DNA from: JAFGMR01 sp964632755
Lineage (GTDB): Archaea > Halobacteriota > Methanosarcinia > Methanotrichales > Methanotrichaceae
DNA length: 6,957 nt
Assembly: GCA_964632755.1 (NCBI GenBank)
Contig: CAZWDT010000078.1
Coordinates: 1-6,957, forward strand
Direction of reading: 5' to 3'
The notes beneath the pieces were generated by a model. It was not told the origin of the DNA. It saw only the letters and a program-made list of their open reading frames with translations, and did not search any database. The translations under genes were made by a program, and so were the position numbers. Positions within the stretch are counted from its first letter, which is position 1. Every line of letters starts with the position of its first letter. Shown piece by piece: positions 6,174 through 6,957 of the stretch.

Positions 6174-6437
6174 TCACTTCGATCGCGACCGCATCTCTAG
6201 GGGATTGAGGATCTCCTGGAGGTGGTAGATGGCGTGCTTATAGATCACAAGCGGCGCCTGGTTTGGAACCTCCACCCGTATCTCATAGGCATTATAGCCG
6301 ATCAATATCCCAGTTATCGGCTGGCCGCTCAGGGGCTGTACCCGCACCCTCTTGTTCAATAGATCCTTCAAGAATGTCGGGGCCCCTTTCGGCCTCTCCC
6401 CCTGTGCCGTCCCCTGTATCGTCCCTTCCTCAGTCAT
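6174..6437 (-). CDS. hfq: Hfq-like Sm-fold RNA-binding protein
   Basis: This 87-residue protein has a flexible, charged 18-residue N-terminus, then the Sm fold. The opening helix is FLKDLLNKR (22-30), the Sm1 strands include PITGILIGYNAYEI (40-53), and Sm2 carries VIYKHAIYHL (64-73). The YKHA motif is the hallmark of Hfq rather than of ordinary archaeal Sm (SmAP/Lsm) proteins. Hfq forms hexameric rings that bind U-rich and A-rich RNA and help small RNAs pair with mRNA. Aligned on Phe-Leu, the uridine-contacting Gln8 of the bacterial protein becomes Ala19 and the rim arginines are mostly lost (only Arg30 kept), so RNA specificity may differ. GGAGGG lies 8 bases before the ATG, fixing the start. 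The gene is convergent with the exporter. Family call is confident; the RNA role in this host is inferred. Confidence 0.85.
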   Translation of the reverse strand: MTEEGTIQGTAQGERPKGAPTFLKDLLNKRVRVQPLSGQPITGILIGYNAYEIRVEVPNQAPLVIYKHAIYHLQEILNPLEMRSRSK

Positions 6438-6445
6438 CCTTCTAT

Positions 6446-6451
6446 CCCTCC
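6446..6451 (-). promoter_or_regulatory. Strong ribosome binding site of the Hfq-like gene
   Basis: GGAGGG on the minus strand is 8 bases upstream of the ATG at 6437. It is one of the best Shine-Dalgarno sequences in the window and supports that start over any alternative. Confidence 0.7.
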
Positions 6452-6469
6452 AGCCATGGGCTGATCCTT

Positions 6470-6482
6470 GTGATATGATATC
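6470..6482 (-). promoter_or_regulatory. Possible TATA element for the Hfq-like gene
   Basis: The minus strand has GATATCATATC about 33-45 bases upstream of the ATG. Transcription would begin around 6450, leaving a very short leader with the ribosome binding site at its 5' end. The match to a TATA consensus is poor, so another promoter further upstream is possible. Confidence 0.25.
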
Positions 6483-6484
6483 GC

Positions 6485-6870
6485 CCTCATCATCAATGAA
6501 CTTTTCCTATTGAGCGAGAGGAGACGAAGGCAGAGATTGAGGACGAACGACGATCTGTGCCATCACCTCAGCTGCAGCAGTGAAAATAGAGCGCCGTGTC
6601 CTGGTGCCCGGCCAAAGGCCGCAGTGGAGACAAAGGGCGATCGTTTACCCCTTATGACGCCTTCGATCGCCATGATCTCCGCAGACATGCCCGTCGCCGA
6701 CATGCCCAGCCACGAAGGCTAGCATCCCCGAGCCATTTGGAGGGAAATCCATGATTATCCCCCAGGCACCCGCATTCAGCAGGCCCCAATGCCCAACAGA
6801 GCATTCGTCAACTCCCTCGGCCTCCAGCGCTCCCGCCACCCAACCAGGACACGACGAAGTTCACGTTTAA
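6485..6870. other. Gene-poor stretch, no recognised coding sequence
   Basis: Short open frames exist on both strands (for example 6510-6722 plus and 6839-6645 minus), but their composition is unlike a folded protein and none matches a family I know. A 32-codon minus-strand frame (6874-6776) begins MIKRELRRVLVGW and looks slightly more protein-like, but it lacks a ribosome binding site. The stretch could hold a decayed gene or an untranslated RNA. I see no tRNA, CRISPR or insertion-sequence structure. Confidence 0.5.
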
Positions 6871-6890
6871 TCATTATATAGATATATACC
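6871..6890 (+). promoter_or_regulatory. TATA-rich tract, candidate promoter near the right edge
   Basis: An A/T run containing TATATA followed by GATATATA stands out in GC-rich surroundings. On the plus strand it would start transcription near 6906-6912, towards a gene beyond the window. Downstream, CTATA at 6934-6938 and TATAG at 6946-6950 form a small inverted repeat. Direction is not certain because the tract is nearly symmetrical. Confidence 0.4.
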
Positions 6891-6957
6891 TTCCGGTCGG
6901 GCCGGGTCGTGATTCTGAAATAGGTTGGAGTTTCTATAACCCGTCTATAGCTTGCGA

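Noticed and set aside
6645..6839. 64-codon minus-strand frame upstream of the Hfq-like gene
   Set aside because: Gly/His-rich composition, no ribosome binding site, no recognised domain; coding status not supportable.
6901..6957. Possible tRNA beginning GCCGGGT at 6901
   Set aside because: No D-arm pattern, anticodon stem or T-loop consensus follows before the window ends.

Overview
The window looks like chromosomal DNA from a methanogenic archaeon, possibly a Methanothrix/Methanosaeta relative. This rests on archaeal TATA/BRE-like promoters, one of them placed for leaderless transcription, the absence of clear bacterial -10/-35 promoters, frequent AGG/AGA arginine codons and ATGA-type gene overlaps. 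It also rests on gene content: tandem cobalamin-type radical SAM enzymes and an Hfq-like Sm protein with an unusual N-terminus. The taxonomic guess is inference. No rRNA or tRNA gene, CRISPR array or transposase was seen.

Region 1 (1-2950, minus strand) holds a two-gene operon of B12-binding radical SAM enzymes joined by an ATGA overlap. A further downstream gene may begin at the left window edge. A perfect 20-bp direct repeat brackets the 3' end of the second enzyme gene. Region 2 (about 2950-3620) is an AT-rich island with one small single-span membrane protein of unknown function on the minus strand, plus several inverted repeats and TATA-like tracts.

Region 3 (3621-4235, plus strand) is a decayed defence locus. 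It contains the C-terminal end of a type I restriction-modification methylase (HsdM) broken by two nonsense codons, then an intact MntA-type minimal nucleotidyltransferase that overlaps it. An ATGA overlap leads into a HepT (DUF86/HEPN) toxin cut down to its first 44 codons. The antitoxin-type enzyme has therefore outlived both its toxin and the restriction system.

Region 4 (4236-6070, plus strand) is a two-gene ABC-2 exporter, a DrrA-type ATPase and a six-span permease. It probably starts from a leaderless promoter, and the permease is translationally coupled to the ATPase. Region 5 (6071-6957) carries, convergent to the exporter, an 87-residue Hfq-like protein with a diagnostic YKHA motif. 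Upstream of it lie about 520 bases with no gene I can identify; these end in a TATA-rich tract.

Functionally, the radical SAM pair and the exporter are ordinary chromosomal modules whose substrates cannot be read from sequence. The points of interest are the Hfq-like protein, the eroded R-M/MNT-HEPN locus and the AT-rich island beside it.
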